Shown here piece after piece: positions 27,429-35,849 of a DNA stretch of 64,000 bases. This DNA is from Bacteroides caecigallinarum (lineage in GTDB: Bacteria; Bacteroidota; Bacteroidia; Bacteroidales; Bacteroidaceae). The notes beneath the pieces are model-generated. The model saw only the letters and a program-made list of their open reading frames with translations. It did not search any database and was not told the origin of the DNA. The stretch covers positions 1 through 64,000 of the forward strand of contig NZ_JACJLQ010000011.1 of NCBI RefSeq assembly GCF_016902295.1, read 5' to 3'. Positions within the stretch are counted from its first letter, which is position 1, and every line of letters begins with the position of its first letter. The position numbers were made by a program, and so were the translations under genes.

Positions 27429-28172
27429 ATGAAAAAATTTGGCTTAATAGGTTATCCTCTTGGACATTCATTCTCCAAAAACTTTTTCAACGAGAAGTTT
27501 CATTCGGAAAATATTGATGCCGAATACGTAAACTTCGAGATACCGACAATCGAGGATTTCAGCAATGTGATAAAATCAAATCCTACACTATGCGGACTTA
27601 ACGTCACCATTCCTTACAAAGAGCAGGTAATAGGATACTTAGACGAACTTGATCCTGACGCGGCTGCAATTGGAGCTGTAAACGTGATAAAAATAGAAAA
27701 AATCAAAGGAAAAACGAAACTTACGGGCTACAACTCTGACGTGATGGGATTTACACAATCCATAGAATCACTTCTTGAGCCTAATCACACAAAAGCCCTT
27801 ATTCTCGGTACAGGAGGAGCTTCGAAAGCGATAAACTACGGACTGCACAAGCTTGGACTTGAAACAAAATTCGTGTCAAGGTCAAAAAGGAATGACAACA
27901 CTATCACATACGATGACATCACTCCGGAAATAATGAATGAATATAAAGTAATAGTAAACTGCACTCCTACAGGCATGTACCCACAAGCGGACGAATGTCC
28001 AAAAATTCCATACGAATACGTCACACCTGAACATCTGATGTACGACCTTCTCTATAATCCTGACACAACCCTGTTTATGAAAAACGGTTCGGACAGAGGT
28101 GCCATTGTAAAGAACGGTCTGGAAATGCTTCTTCTTCAAGCTTTCGGGGCATGGGAAATATGGAACAGATAA
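27429..28172 (+). CDS. aroE: shikimate dehydrogenase
   Basis: AroE reduces 3-dehydroshikimate to shikimate with NADPH in the chorismate pathway. This is the short, 247-residue form common in Bacteroidetes. The substrate-binding opening FGLIGYPLGHSFSKNFFNEKF (Ser in SFSK), the catalytic Lys in GLNVTIPYKEQV and the nucleotide loop GTGGASKAI are visible, together with NCTPTGMYP and YDLLYNP. It lies between menG and an alpha/beta hydrolase with short spacers, so it is part of an operon. Confidence 0.96.
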   Translation: MKKFGLIGYPLGHSFSKNFFNEKFHSENIDAEYVNFEIPTIEDFSNVIKSNPTLCGLNVTIPYKEQVIGYLDELDPDAAAIGAVNVIKIEKIKGKTKLTGYNSDVMGFTQSIESLLEPNHTKALILGTGGASKAINYGLHKLGLETKFVSRSKRNDNTITYDDITPEIMNEYKVIVNCTPTGMYPQADECPKIPYEYVTPEHLMYDLLYNPDTTLFMKNGSDRGAIVKNGLEMLLLQAFGAWEIWNR

Positions 28173-28176
28173 AACT

Positions 28177-29127
28177 ATGAAATACAGAAAACCAATTATC
28201 ATACTTACTGCCGTCATCATAATGATGGCTGTAGGTCTTATTGGCGGAAGCATCTACATGATAAACTACTCACTCCGCCCTGAAAACCGAGGCAAAGACC
28301 TTGCCGGTTCGGAAAAATACATGCGCGAGACATACCCACAGATTAACGGGTGGCTGGACAGCATGCAAAGCAACAAACTCCTGAAAGATACATTCATCAC
28401 CGCACCAGACGGTATCAGGCTTCACGCATACTATGCATACGCATCAAAACCTACCAAAAAGACTGCGGTGATAGTTCATGGCTATACCGACAGTGCAATA
28501 AGAATGTTCCACATAGGATACATGTATAACCAGTCGCTTGACTATAACATAATAGTACCGGACCTGAGATACACCGGGCTTAGCGGAGGAGATGCCATCC
28601 AGATGGGATGGCTGGACCGTCTTGACGTGAAGGAATGGATAAATCTCACACCTGAAATTTTCGGCGATTCCATACAGACCGTAGTTCACGGAATTTCAAT
28701 GGGAGCGGCAACTACCATGATGACCTCGGGCGAAGTACTTCCTGAATATATCAGATGTTTTGTAGAGGATTGCGGATACACCAGTGTATGGGAGCAGTTC
28801 AAAAAGGAACTTAAAGAACAATTCAATCTGCCCGCGTTCCCGCTACTATACACGGCAAGCTGGATTTGCGAACTTCAAAACGGATGGAATTTCCATGAAG
28901 CTTCTGCTATAGAGCAAGTGAAAAAATGCAAGAAACCGATGTTCTTCATTCATGGCGACAAGGATGATTTTGTACCTACATACATGGTGAACGAGGTGTT
29001 TGCCGCAAAATCAGAGCCGAAAGAAATATGGCTTGTGCCTGATACGGACCATGCCACATCATATAAAAACTATCCTGAAGAATATACCAAGAGGGTAAAA
29101 GCGTTTACAGATAAGTATATCCGCTGA
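28177..29127 (+). CDS. alpha/beta hydrolase
   Basis: This 316-residue serine hydrolase begins with a membrane-spanning or signal-anchor helix (IIILTAVIIMMAVGLIGGSIYMI), so the catalytic domain is probably outside the inner membrane. The strand-nucleophile motif GISMGA (GxSxG), VIVHGYTDSA, the acid in FIHGDKDDFVP and the His in DTDHATSY form a complete triad. It resembles the BAAT/esterase-type hydrolases of Bacteroides. The substrate is unknown. It starts 4 bases after aroE and ends the gene run; array B lies between its stop and the convergent nadE. Confidence 0.9.
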   Translation: MKYRKPIIILTAVIIMMAVGLIGGSIYMINYSLRPENRGKDLAGSEKYMRETYPQINGWLDSMQSNKLLKDTFITAPDGIRLHAYYAYASKPTKKTAVIVHGYTDSAIRMFHIGYMYNQSLDYNIIVPDLRYTGLSGGDAIQMGWLDRLDVKEWINLTPEIFGDSIQTVVHGISMGAATTMMTSGEVLPEYIRCFVEDCGYTSVWEQFKKELKEQFNLPAFPLLYTASWICELQNGWNFHEASAIEQVKKCKKPMFFIHGDKDDFVPTYMVNEVFAAKSEPKEIWLVPDTDHATSYKNYPEEYTKRVKAFTDKYIR

Positions 29128-29158
29128 TATAAATCATTGAATTTCCATACAAAGAAAG

Positions 29159-29244
29159 CGTAACACGAACGTGTAACGCCCGTAACACGAACGCGCAACG
29201 CGTGTGACACGAACGTGTGGCGAGCGTAACACGAACGTGTTACG
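29159..29244. repeat. 22-base palindrome array (array B), four units
   Basis: Four 20-base palindromes start at 29159, 29181, 29203 and 29225, exactly 22 bases apart. The last is perfect apart from its 2-base centre: CGTAACACG, AA, CGTGTTACG. All share the CACGAACG core. The array fills most of the 144-base gap between two convergent genes, and no ordinary terminator is seen there. Confidence 0.9.
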
Positions 29245-29271
29245 GCAAATATTACATGGAGTTTTGTCAAA

Positions 29272-31209
29272 TCAACCTACAAGCTCATCGCATTCCTTCA
29301 GCCACATTGCCGCACTGGCATCGCTTGGCATACGCCAATCACCTCTCGGACTGAGTGACACGGAGCCGACCTTAGGTCCGTCAGGAAGACAAGAACGCTT
29401 GAACTGCTGGTTGAAGAAACGGCGGCAGAAGTTGGTGAGCCATTTCTTTATAGTAGTACTGTCGTACATTCCCTTGAAAGCAATCTCTGCAAGATAGTAT
29501 ATCTTTGCCGGACGCATCCCGAATCTTAGGAAATAATACAGGAAGAAGTCGTGAAGCTCATACGGACCTACAAGGTCTTCGGTTTTTTGTTTGATATTAC
29601 CGTTTTCGTCGGCAGGTATAAGTTCCGGACTGATAGGTGTATCTATAATATCAAGCAAAGTGTTGCGTGAAATGACATCAACTCCTGTCTGCGCCACCCA
29701 ATTTACAAGATAGCGTACAAGAGTTTTAGGAATACTTGCGTTGACACCATACATCGACATGTGGTCTCCATTATATGTAGCCCACCCGAGAGCAAGCTCA
29801 GACAAGTCGCCGGTACCAATAACCAGACCGCCAATCTTGTTCGCATAGTCCATAAGGATTTGGGTACGCTCGCGCGCCTGACCGTTCTCGTAAGTAACAT
29901 CATGTACAGACATATCATGTTCTATATCCTTGAAATGCTGTATGCAGGCATCCTTGATGCTTATCTCTTTAGTTGTCACCTGAAGCGAACTCATCAGTGT
30001 AAGAGCATTATTGTAGGTACGGTCGGTAGTTCCAAATCCAGGCATTGTGATACCTACTATACCCTTGCGCGGAAGTCCAAGCTTGTCGAAAGTCTTCACG
30101 CACACAAGAAGCGCCAAAGTAGAATCCAATCCTCCTGATATTCCCACAACTACATTCTTGCAGTTGGTATGTACTATTCGTTTTGCAAGTCCTGCCACCT
30201 GTATGGAGAATATTTCCTCACATCTTTCGTCAAGAAGTTTTCCTCCTGCAGGCACAAACGGATGAGGGTCTATACATCTTGTGAGCGACAGGTCACGGCT
30301 GTTCACAAGCTCAGTCTGAATGCGCTGCACATCGCCTGCGCCGTATGCCCTTACGCTGGCAGCAAAAGTAGTATTCACCAAACGTTCGCCACGTAATCTT
30401 TCCACATCTATCTCGCTTACCACCAACTGTTCCGCGAAAGAGAAACGTTCTGCTTCGGCAAGGAGAGTTCCGTTTTCGTAAACAAGACCGTTTCCTGCAA
30501 AAACCACATCGGTAGTAGATTCACCAAAACCGCATGATGAGAACACATAACCGGCCAAACAGCGTGCCGACTGCTGTGCAAGCAAAGAACGTAAATACTG
30601 ATGTTTGGATATATTTTCGGTATCAGCCGACATATTGAATATTATTTCAGCCCCTTTCAATGCCAACTCCGAACTTGGAGGTACAGGTGCCCAGACATCC
30701 TCGCAAATCTCAATTCCGAAACATGTATCCGATGTTTCAAAAAGCAGATTCCTGCCAAAAGGCACTATCTGGCCGCAAAGCCTTATCGTAGAAATACCTG
30801 TATAAGTAAGCGATGACGCAAACCATCTCTGCTCGTAGAATTCCTTATAATTAGGAAGATATGTTTTAGGCACAACTCCCAGAATTTTCCCTTTTTGGAA
30901 TACAACAGCACAATTTGCCAGAGTAGAATTAACCATCACAGGCATACCTACAATAGATATAATATCCAGTTGGCGTGTATTGTTCATCACCTGAATCAGC
31001 GCCATTTCTGCCTGCTCTATCAGAAGCTGATGCGAAAACAAATCTCCACACGAATATCCCGTAAGGTTCAATTCAGGGAAAATCACTATCTGCACACCCT
31101 TCCCGTCGGCAACCATAATCTGCGCCTCTGTCTGCTGTGCATTGAATTTACAGTCGGCCACCTTTACCGTCGGAATGGCAGCCGCCACTTTTACAAAACC
31201 AAATTTCAT
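29272..31209 (-). CDS. nadE: glutamine-hydrolysing NAD(+) synthase
   Basis: This 645-residue two-domain enzyme converts nicotinic acid adenine dinucleotide to NAD+ with glutamine as nitrogen donor. The N-terminal nitrilase-type amidohydrolase domain has the Glu-Lys-Cys triad elements IFPELNLTGYSCGDLF, PKTYLPNYKEFYE and GIEICEDVW. The C-terminal synthetase domain has the P-loop GISGGLDSTLALL and GTGDLSELALGW. The ATG at 31209 (MKFGFVKVAAAIP) is the family-typical start; the open frame upstream is not conserved. The gene is divergent from the Fur-family regulator and convergent with the hydrolase. Confidence 0.97.
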   Translation of the reverse strand: MKFGFVKVAAAIPTVKVADCKFNAQQTEAQIMVADGKGVQIVIFPELNLTGYSCGDLFSHQLLIEQAEMALIQVMNNTRQLDIISIVGMPVMVNSTLANCAVVFQKGKILGVVPKTYLPNYKEFYEQRWFASSLTYTGISTIRLCGQIVPFGRNLLFETSDTCFGIEICEDVWAPVPPSSELALKGAEIIFNMSADTENISKHQYLRSLLAQQSARCLAGYVFSSCGFGESTTDVVFAGNGLVYENGTLLAEAERFSFAEQLVVSEIDVERLRGERLVNTTFAASVRAYGAGDVQRIQTELVNSRDLSLTRCIDPHPFVPAGGKLLDERCEEIFSIQVAGLAKRIVHTNCKNVVVGISGGLDSTLALLVCVKTFDKLGLPRKGIVGITMPGFGTTDRTYNNALTLMSSLQVTTKEISIKDACIQHFKDIEHDMSVHDVTYENGQARERTQILMDYANKIGGLVIGTGDLSELALGWATYNGDHMSMYGVNASIPKTLVRYLVNWVAQTGVDVISRNTLLDIIDTPISPELIPADENGNIKQKTEDLVGPYELHDFFLYYFLRFGMRPAKIYYLAEIAFKGMYDSTTIKKWLTNFCRRFFNQQFKRSCLPDGPKVGSVSLSPRGDWRMPSDASAAMWLKECDELVG

Positions 31210-31240
31210 ATAATTTGTTATATATAATGTATAGTCTGTG

Positions 31241-31248
31241 CAAAAATA
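31241..31248 (-). promoter_or_regulatory. -7 element for nadE
   Basis: The minus strand reads TATTTTTG, a TAnnTTTG match, 32 bases upstream of the nadE ATG. The -33 element is weak. Confidence 0.45.
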
Positions 31249-31312
31249 CAAATTATTCCTTTGCACAGCAGTTAAGTTAAAAGTAAAAAAAACAAAAAAG
31301 TAAGTTTGGAAC

Positions 31313-31342
31313 TTGTAGTTTAGAAAAAAGTTTGTATCTTTG
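31313..31342 (+). promoter_or_regulatory. promoter of the Fur/PerR-like gene
   Basis: TTG (31313-31315), 19 bases and TATCTTTG (31335-31342) match the Bacteroides promoter pattern. The start of transcription would be near 31350, directly before the palindrome at 31358-31370. Confidence 0.65.
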
Positions 31343-31357
31343 CCATTGAAATAAAAT

Positions 31358-31370
31358 TGTAATAATTACA
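31358..31370. promoter_or_regulatory. PerR/Fur-type operator
   Basis: TGTAATAATTACA is a perfect 6-1-6 palindrome and closely resembles the PerR box TTATAATNATTATAA. It lies just after the predicted transcription start of the Fur-family gene and 15 bases before its ATG, a position suited to autorepression. Confidence 0.65.
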
Positions 31371-31385
31371 GAATTGAAAGAGAGT

Positions 31386-31808
31386 ATGAACGTTTACGAA
31401 TATTTGCTTAGTTACGACATCAAGCCATCCGTACAACGCATCGCAATCATGGACTATCTGCTGAAGCACCACACTCATCCTTGTATTGATGAGATTTATA
31501 TGGCACTTCACGATGATATTCCTACCCTTTCAAAAACAACTGTATATAACACGCTGAAGTTGTTTGTTGAACATGGAGCCGCAAAGATGCTAACGATAGA
31601 CGAGCGCAACGCTTGTTTTGATGGTGACACATCGGCACATGCACATTTCCAGTGCAAATGCTGCGGTAAGATTTTCGATATGCCTATGCATATCAACGAA
31701 AAAGCCATGAATGACATGGCAGACAAAGGATTCAGCGTTGAAGAGGTACACAACTATTACAAAGGTGTTTGCCCAGACTGCAAAAAGAATAATTCCGACA
31801 AGAATTAA
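31386..31808 (+). CDS. Fur family transcriptional regulator (PerR-like)
   Basis: This 140-residue metalloregulator has an N-terminal winged helix (residues 10-80, with PSVQRIAIMDYLLKHHTHP and LSKTTVYNTLKLF) and a C-terminal dimer domain with the structural zinc motif CKCCG...CPDC. The His-rich ligands (HAHFQC) for the regulatory metal are present. The ATG at 31386 is preferred over a TTG at 31374. Its neighbour is reverse rubrerythrin, a peroxide-detoxifying enzyme, so peroxide sensing (PerR) is more likely than iron sensing (Fur). A palindromic box at 31358-31370 suggests autoregulation. The C-terminus is short and Lys/Asn rich. Confidence 0.93.
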   Translation: MNVYEYLLSYDIKPSVQRIAIMDYLLKHHTHPCIDEIYMALHDDIPTLSKTTVYNTLKLFVEHGAAKMLTIDERNACFDGDTSAHAHFQCKCCGKIFDMPMHINEKAMNDMADKGFSVEEVHNYYKGVCPDCKKNNSDKN

Positions 31809-31856
31809 ATTCGGAATAAAATATTAATTTAATAACAAACAAAACTTATTACTATT

Positions 31857-32408
31857 ATGAAAAAATTTATCTGTACAGTATGTGGTTACATCCACGAAGG
31901 TGACTCAGCTCCTGAAAAGTGTCCATTGTGTAAGGCTCCTGCTTCTAAGTTCAAAGAAATGGAAGAAACAGAAGGTGGTCTTCAGTTTGCAGACGAACAC
32001 GTTATCGGTGTAGCTAAAGGTTGCGACGAAGAAATGATTAAAGACCTTAACAACCACTTCATGGGCGAATGTACAGAAGTAGGTATGTACTTGGCTATGA
32101 GCCGTCAGGCTGACCGCGAAGGCTATCCAGAAGTAGCTGAAGCTTTCAAACGTTACGCTTGGGAAGAAGCTGAACACGCTGCTAAGTTTGCTGAACTTCT
32201 TGGCGACTGCGTATGGGATACTAAGACTAACCTTGAAAAGCGTATGAACGCTGAAAGCGGTGCTTGCGCTGACAAGAAACGTATCGCTACTCGCGCTAAA
32301 GCTCTTAACCTTGACGCTATCCACGATACAGTTCACGAAATGGCTAAGGACGAAGCTCGTCACGGAAAAGGTTTCGAAGGTTTGTACAACAGATACTTCA
32401 AGAAATAA
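31857..32408 (+). CDS. reverse rubrerythrin (NADH peroxidase type)
   Basis: This 183-residue protein removes hydrogen peroxide, and possibly oxygen, with electrons from NADH through partner proteins. The order is reversed relative to classic rubrerythrin: an N-terminal rubredoxin-like iron site ([10 protein letters not shown]...CPLCKAP) comes before a four-helix diiron domain with E-rich helices ([40 protein letters not shown]). The diiron ligands Glu and His of the ExxH motifs are visible. Codon use is extremely biased to preferred codons, a sign of very high expression. It lies 48 bases after the PerR-like gene and is its likely target. A strong terminator follows. Confidence 0.95.
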   Translation: MKKFICTVCGYIHEGDSAPEKCPLCKAPASKFKEMEETEGGLQFADEHVIGVAKGCDEEMIKDLNNHFMGECTEVGMYLAMSRQADREGYPEVAEAFKRYAWEEAEHAAKFAELLGDCVWDTKTNLEKRMNAESGACADKKRIATRAKALNLDAIHDTVHEMAKDEARHGKGFEGLYNRYFKK

Positions 32409-32430
32409 TTTACTATTACAGAATAGGTTT

Positions 32431-32468
32431 ATGCCAGGCATACCGGAAGGTATGTCTGGTATTTTTTT
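32431..32468 (+). terminator. terminator of the rubrerythrin gene
   Basis: Fourteen-base arms (32431-32444 and 32449-32462) pair with two G-T positions around GGAA, followed by seven T residues. The gene on the opposite strand ends at 32502. Confidence 0.88.
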
Positions 32469-32501
32469 ATTATCACATCAAAAAAAAGGAATAAATCAGA
32501 A

Positions 32502-33236
32502 TTATGCCATCAGGACTTTCCAGTTCTGATCTTCATCTTCTATCAGAACTGATTTATTCTCAATCCAGTCACCGGAATTAAGATAGCGGATATTTCCAAG
32601 ATGAGTATCTTCCGGGTGATGTATATGTCCGCAAATAATACCGTCGTAATTATTTTTTACGGCAAAGTCTGTTATCTGTTTCTCGAAATTAGTAAAGTTT
32701 GAGACAAGTTTTTTTGTCCATCGCTTAATTACCTGAGCGAAAGAGAACGGCTGTTTATGGCGAAAAGCCCTGTACTTGTTATAGAATTCATTCAAGAAAA
32801 GAAGAAACTCGTAGCATGAAGCTCCAACTTTTGAGAGCCATGTGGCTTTACGGTTTACGGTATCGAAACAATCACCATGCGTAACAAGGAACTTCTTGCC
32901 TCCACTTGAGAGAGTAAAATCTCTGAATACTTTTATACCTACTATAACCTTACCTACATACCTCTGCATGAAGTCATCGTGATTGCCGTATGTATAAATA
33001 ACATCAGAAGTGCTGTTCTTCATCATCTCGGATATGGTACGGAACAGACGCATCAGGTCACTTCTCCAAGCGCACTTTGGATGCTTGTGTATGTACCACC
33101 CGTCAATAATATCACCGTTCAGAATCAACCGTTCGCATGACACCGAACGTAGAAACTGAATAAGCTCGTTCACCTTGGCATGAGGCATTCCCAAATGAAG
33201 ATCTGATAATATTATTGTCTTGTAATGCTTTTTCAA
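32502..33236 (-). CDS. LpxH-like UDP-2,3-diacylglucosamine diphosphatase family metallophosphoesterase
   Basis: This 244-residue calcineurin-type phosphoesterase has all the metal motifs: LSDLHLG, LNGDIIDGW, YGNHDDF, VTHGDCFD and GHIHHPE. In Bacteroides this family is annotated as UDP-2,3-diacylglucosamine diphosphatase (LpxH-like), which removes UMP in lipid A synthesis at the membrane. A general phosphoesterase remains possible. The frame starts with TTG at 33236: no in-frame ATG is near, and a TAA stands four codons upstream, so a TTG start is forced. It is convergent with the rubrerythrin gene and lies downstream of lepA. Confidence 0.85.
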   Translation of the reverse strand: MKKHYKTIILSDLHLGMPHAKVNELIQFLRSVSCERLILNGDIIDGWYIHKHPKCAWRSDLMRLFRTISEMMKNSTSDVIYTYGNHDDFMQRYVGKVIVGIKVFRDFTLSSGGKKFLVTHGDCFDTVNRKATWLSKVGASCYEFLLFLNEFYNKYRAFRHKQPFSFAQVIKRWTKKLVSNFTNFEKQITDFAVKNNYDGIICGHIHHPEDTHLGNIRYLNSGDWIENKSVLIEDEDQNWKVLMA

Positions 33237-33307
33237 GTGTATGATTGTTTATTAATGCTGATACAAACTTACAAAAAAATACTTATAAAGAAGAGGTCTA
33301 TAAAGAA

Positions 33308-33353
33308 AAAACGAACCCACAACGGCATAAAATCATCCGTCGTGGGTTCGTTT
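33308..33353 (-). terminator. terminator of lepA
   Basis: AACGAACCCACAACGG pairs with CCGTCGTGGGTTCGTT (one mismatch) around an A/T-rich loop. On the minus strand T residues follow. It lies 19 bases past the lepA stop. Confidence 0.85.
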
Positions 33354-33371
33354 CACTATTTGATAAGTATA

Positions 33372-35153
33372 TTAGTCGAGTTTCAATACTGCAAGGAATG
33401 CTTTCTGCGGCACTTCCACAGTACCAATCTGCTTCATACGTTTCTTTCCTTTCTTCTGTTTTTCCAGAAGTTTACGCTTACGGCTCACGTCACCACCGTA
33501 ACACTTGGCGGTTACGTCCTTACGCACGGCCTTGATAGTTTCGCGGGCAATAATCTTCGCACCGATAGCAGCCTGGATTGCGATTTCAAACTGCTGGCGC
33601 GGGATAAGTTCTTTTAGTTTCTCACACATGCGTCGTCCCAGGTCGTAAGCATTGTCGAAGTGTGTAAGAGTGGAAAGCGCGTCCACCGATTCACCGTTCA
33701 GGAGGATATCAAGTTTAACGAGCTTGGAAGGACGGAAGCCGGACTGATGATAGTCGAACGAAGCATATCCCTTTGAAATACTCTTCAGCTTGTCGTAGAA
33801 ATCTATCACGATTTCTCCAAGCGGCATCTTGTAATGCAGTTCCACACGGTTACCGGATATATAGTCCTGACGGACAAGCTCACCACGCTTGCCAAGACAC
33901 AGAGTCATGATAGGACCGATATAATCTGTAGTAGTAATGATTGAAGCATCAATATACGGCTCTTCAATATGGTCAATCAATGTAGGGTCAGGCATACCGC
34001 CAGGGTTATGCACTTCCTGCACCCCACCCTGCTTGTCGTATATCATATACGATACGTTAGGCACTGTAGTAATGACGTTCATATCGAACTCGCGGTCCAG
34101 ACGTTCCTGAACGATTTCCATGTGAAGCAATCCGAGGAATCCGCAACGGAAGCCGAATCCCAAAGCCAATGATGATTCAGGCTGGAATGTCAACGAAGCG
34201 TCGTTAAGCTGCAGCTTTTCCAATGAAGCTCTAAGGTTCTCGTAATCTTCGGCCTCGATAGGATAAACACCGGCGAAGACCATAGGCTTGACTTCCTCGA
34301 AACCGTCGATAGCCTTGTCGCAAGGTTTCGCTATATGTGTAATCGTATCACCTACCTTTACTTCTTTTGATGTCTTGATACCTGAAATGATATATCCCAC
34401 GTCGCCTGTACGCAGCTCATTGCGAGGTACCATATCCATCTTCAGCACACCAATCTCATCAGCATCGTATTCTTTTCCTGTGTTAAAGAATTTTACCTTA
34501 TCTCCTGTTCTCAAAACTCCGTTCTCAATCTTGAAATATGCAATGATTCCACGGAATGAGTTGAACACAGAGTCGAAGATAAGAGCCTGCAGAGGAGCCT
34601 CTTCGTCACCTTCAGGATGAGGGATACGCTCAACAACAGCCTTGAGGATTTCTTCAACGCCCAAACCGGTCTTACCGGATGCACGGATAATATCTTCGCG
34701 CTTACATCCCAAAAGGTCGATAATTTCATCTTCCACTTCCTCAGGCATGGCGCTCGCCATATCACACTTGTTCATAACAGGAATAATCTCCAGGTCATGT
34801 TCAAGCGCCATATAAAGATTAGAGATTGTCTGAGCCTGCACACCCTGCGAAGCATCTACCACAAGCAACGCACCCTCGCATGCAGCAATGGAGCGTGACA
34901 CTTCGTACGAGAAGTCCACGTGCCCCGGAGTGTCAATAAGATTAAGGATATACTTTTCACCATTGTAGTTATACTCCATCTGAATGGCGTGACTCTTGAT
35001 AGTTATACCACGCTCACGTTCCAGATCCATGTCGTCGAGCATCTGTCCTTCAGTGACCTTGATGGTCTGTGTGTATTCCAGCAGTCGGTCAGCCAAAGTT
35101 GACTTTCCATGGTCTATATGTGCGATGATACAGAAATTGCGTATATTTTTCAT
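33372..35153 (-). CDS. lepA: elongation factor 4 (LepA)
   Basis: LepA is a ribosomal GTPase that can back-translocate tRNAs and helps 30S assembly. I chose the ATG at 35153 ([19 protein letters not shown]), giving 593 residues, the family length; the frame runs on to 35240 without conservation. G1 AHIDHGKST (residues 10-18), G3 DTPGHVD and G4 NKCD are visible, followed by the beta-barrel, EF-G-like domains and the LepA-specific C-terminal region with [25 protein letters not shown]. It is transcribed alone from a good promoter at 35186-35215. Confidence 0.98.
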   Translation of the reverse strand: MKNIRNFCIIAHIDHGKSTLADRLLEYTQTIKVTEGQMLDDMDLERERGITIKSHAIQMEYNYNGEKYILNLIDTPGHVDFSYEVSRSIAACEGALLVVDASQGVQAQTISNLYMALEHDLEIIPVMNKCDMASAMPEEVEDEIIDLLGCKREDIIRASGKTGLGVEEILKAVVERIPHPEGDEEAPLQALIFDSVFNSFRGIIAYFKIENGVLRTGDKVKFFNTGKEYDADEIGVLKMDMVPRNELRTGDVGYIISGIKTSKEVKVGDTITHIAKPCDKAIDGFEEVKPMVFAGVYPIEAEDYENLRASLEKLQLNDASLTFQPESSLALGFGFRCGFLGLLHMEIVQERLDREFDMNVITTVPNVSYMIYDKQGGVQEVHNPGGMPDPTLIDHIEEPYIDASIITTTDYIGPIMTLCLGKRGELVRQDYISGNRVELHYKMPLGEIVIDFYDKLKSISKGYASFDYHQSGFRPSKLVKLDILLNGESVDALSTLTHFDNAYDLGRRMCEKLKELIPRQQFEIAIQAAIGAKIIARETIKAVRKDVTAKCYGGDVSRKRKLLEKQKKGKKRMKQIGTVEVPQKAFLAVLKLD

Positions 35154-35185
35154 TCGTTTTCTAATGCGTAAAATTAATTTGAGTG

Positions 35186-35215
35186 CAAAGATAATGAAAA
35201 ATCGCCTATTTTCAA
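35186..35215 (-). promoter_or_regulatory. promoter of lepA
   Basis: On the minus strand TTG (35213-35215), 19 bases and TATCTTTG (35186-35193) match the Bacteroides promoter consensus, about 33 bases upstream of the ATG. Confidence 0.7.
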
Positions 35216-35382
35216 TGTATGAGAAAAGACATTTAAACACTAAACAACTGATATTTCTCTAATTTATCAGTAAATATTTATGTCATCATAGGAATGAAAA
35301 ATCAGAATGAAGAATAACAATTCTATCAGAGTAATGAATATTTTTTAGTTAATTTGCAGAACGAACAATAATGTAGTTAATT

Positions 35383-35844
35383 ATGGAACCATCAACTCAA
35401 CTTAACGCACACAACAAACAGGAATTTCCTCCAATGCACACCTGCGAACACATAATCAACCGGACAATGATAAATCTCTTCGGATGCGGAAGAGCTGTTT
35501 CGGCACATATCGAAAGGAAGAAAAGCAAACTGGATTATGCCATTCCGCAACCTTTAAGTGATGAAGACATTACGAAAATAGAAGAAACTGTGAACAGTGT
35601 TATAGCACAACACCTTGATGTTACCACAGAATTCATAACACAAAAGGAAGCCGCAGACAGATTCGACATGAAACGCCTGCCTGAAAATGCCTCGAACACT
35701 GTGAGAATAGTAAAGGTTGGCGATTACGACGAATGCCTCTGCATAGGACTTCACGTACAGAACACATCAGAAATAGGAACATTCAAGATAATAAGCCACG
35801 ACCATAACGATGGTATTCTGAGGATAAGATTCAAACTTGTTTAA
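35383..35844 (+). CDS. alanyl-tRNA editing domain-like protein (AlaX/SAD type)
   Basis: This 153-residue protein resembles the second additional domain (SAD) that edits mischarged tRNA in alanyl- and threonyl-tRNA synthetases and in stand-alone AlaX. Both halves of the zinc site are present: HTCEH (His19, His23) and CIGLH (Cys120, His124), where AlaRS typically has CxGTH. It is short and lacks an N-terminal glycine-rich module, so it would be a minimal trans-editing factor. It could hydrolyse Ser- or Gly-tRNA(Ala) or another aminoacyl-tRNA, or act on a free metabolite; this is inference. It precedes a NUC nuclease gene by 5 bases, which is a puzzling partner. Confidence 0.72.
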   Translation: MEPSTQLNAHNKQEFPPMHTCEHIINRTMINLFGCGRAVSAHIERKKSKLDYAIPQPLSDEDITKIEETVNSVIAQHLDVTTEFITQKEAADRFDMKRLPENASNTVRIVKVGDYDECLCIGLHVQNTSEIGTFKIISHDHNDGILRIRFKLV

Positions 35845-35849
35845 GTGAT

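Noticed and set aside
28177-29127. Pseudogene or truncation of the alpha/beta hydrolase
   Set aside because: The nucleophile, acid and histidine motifs are all in frame and the length is normal, so the gene is intact.
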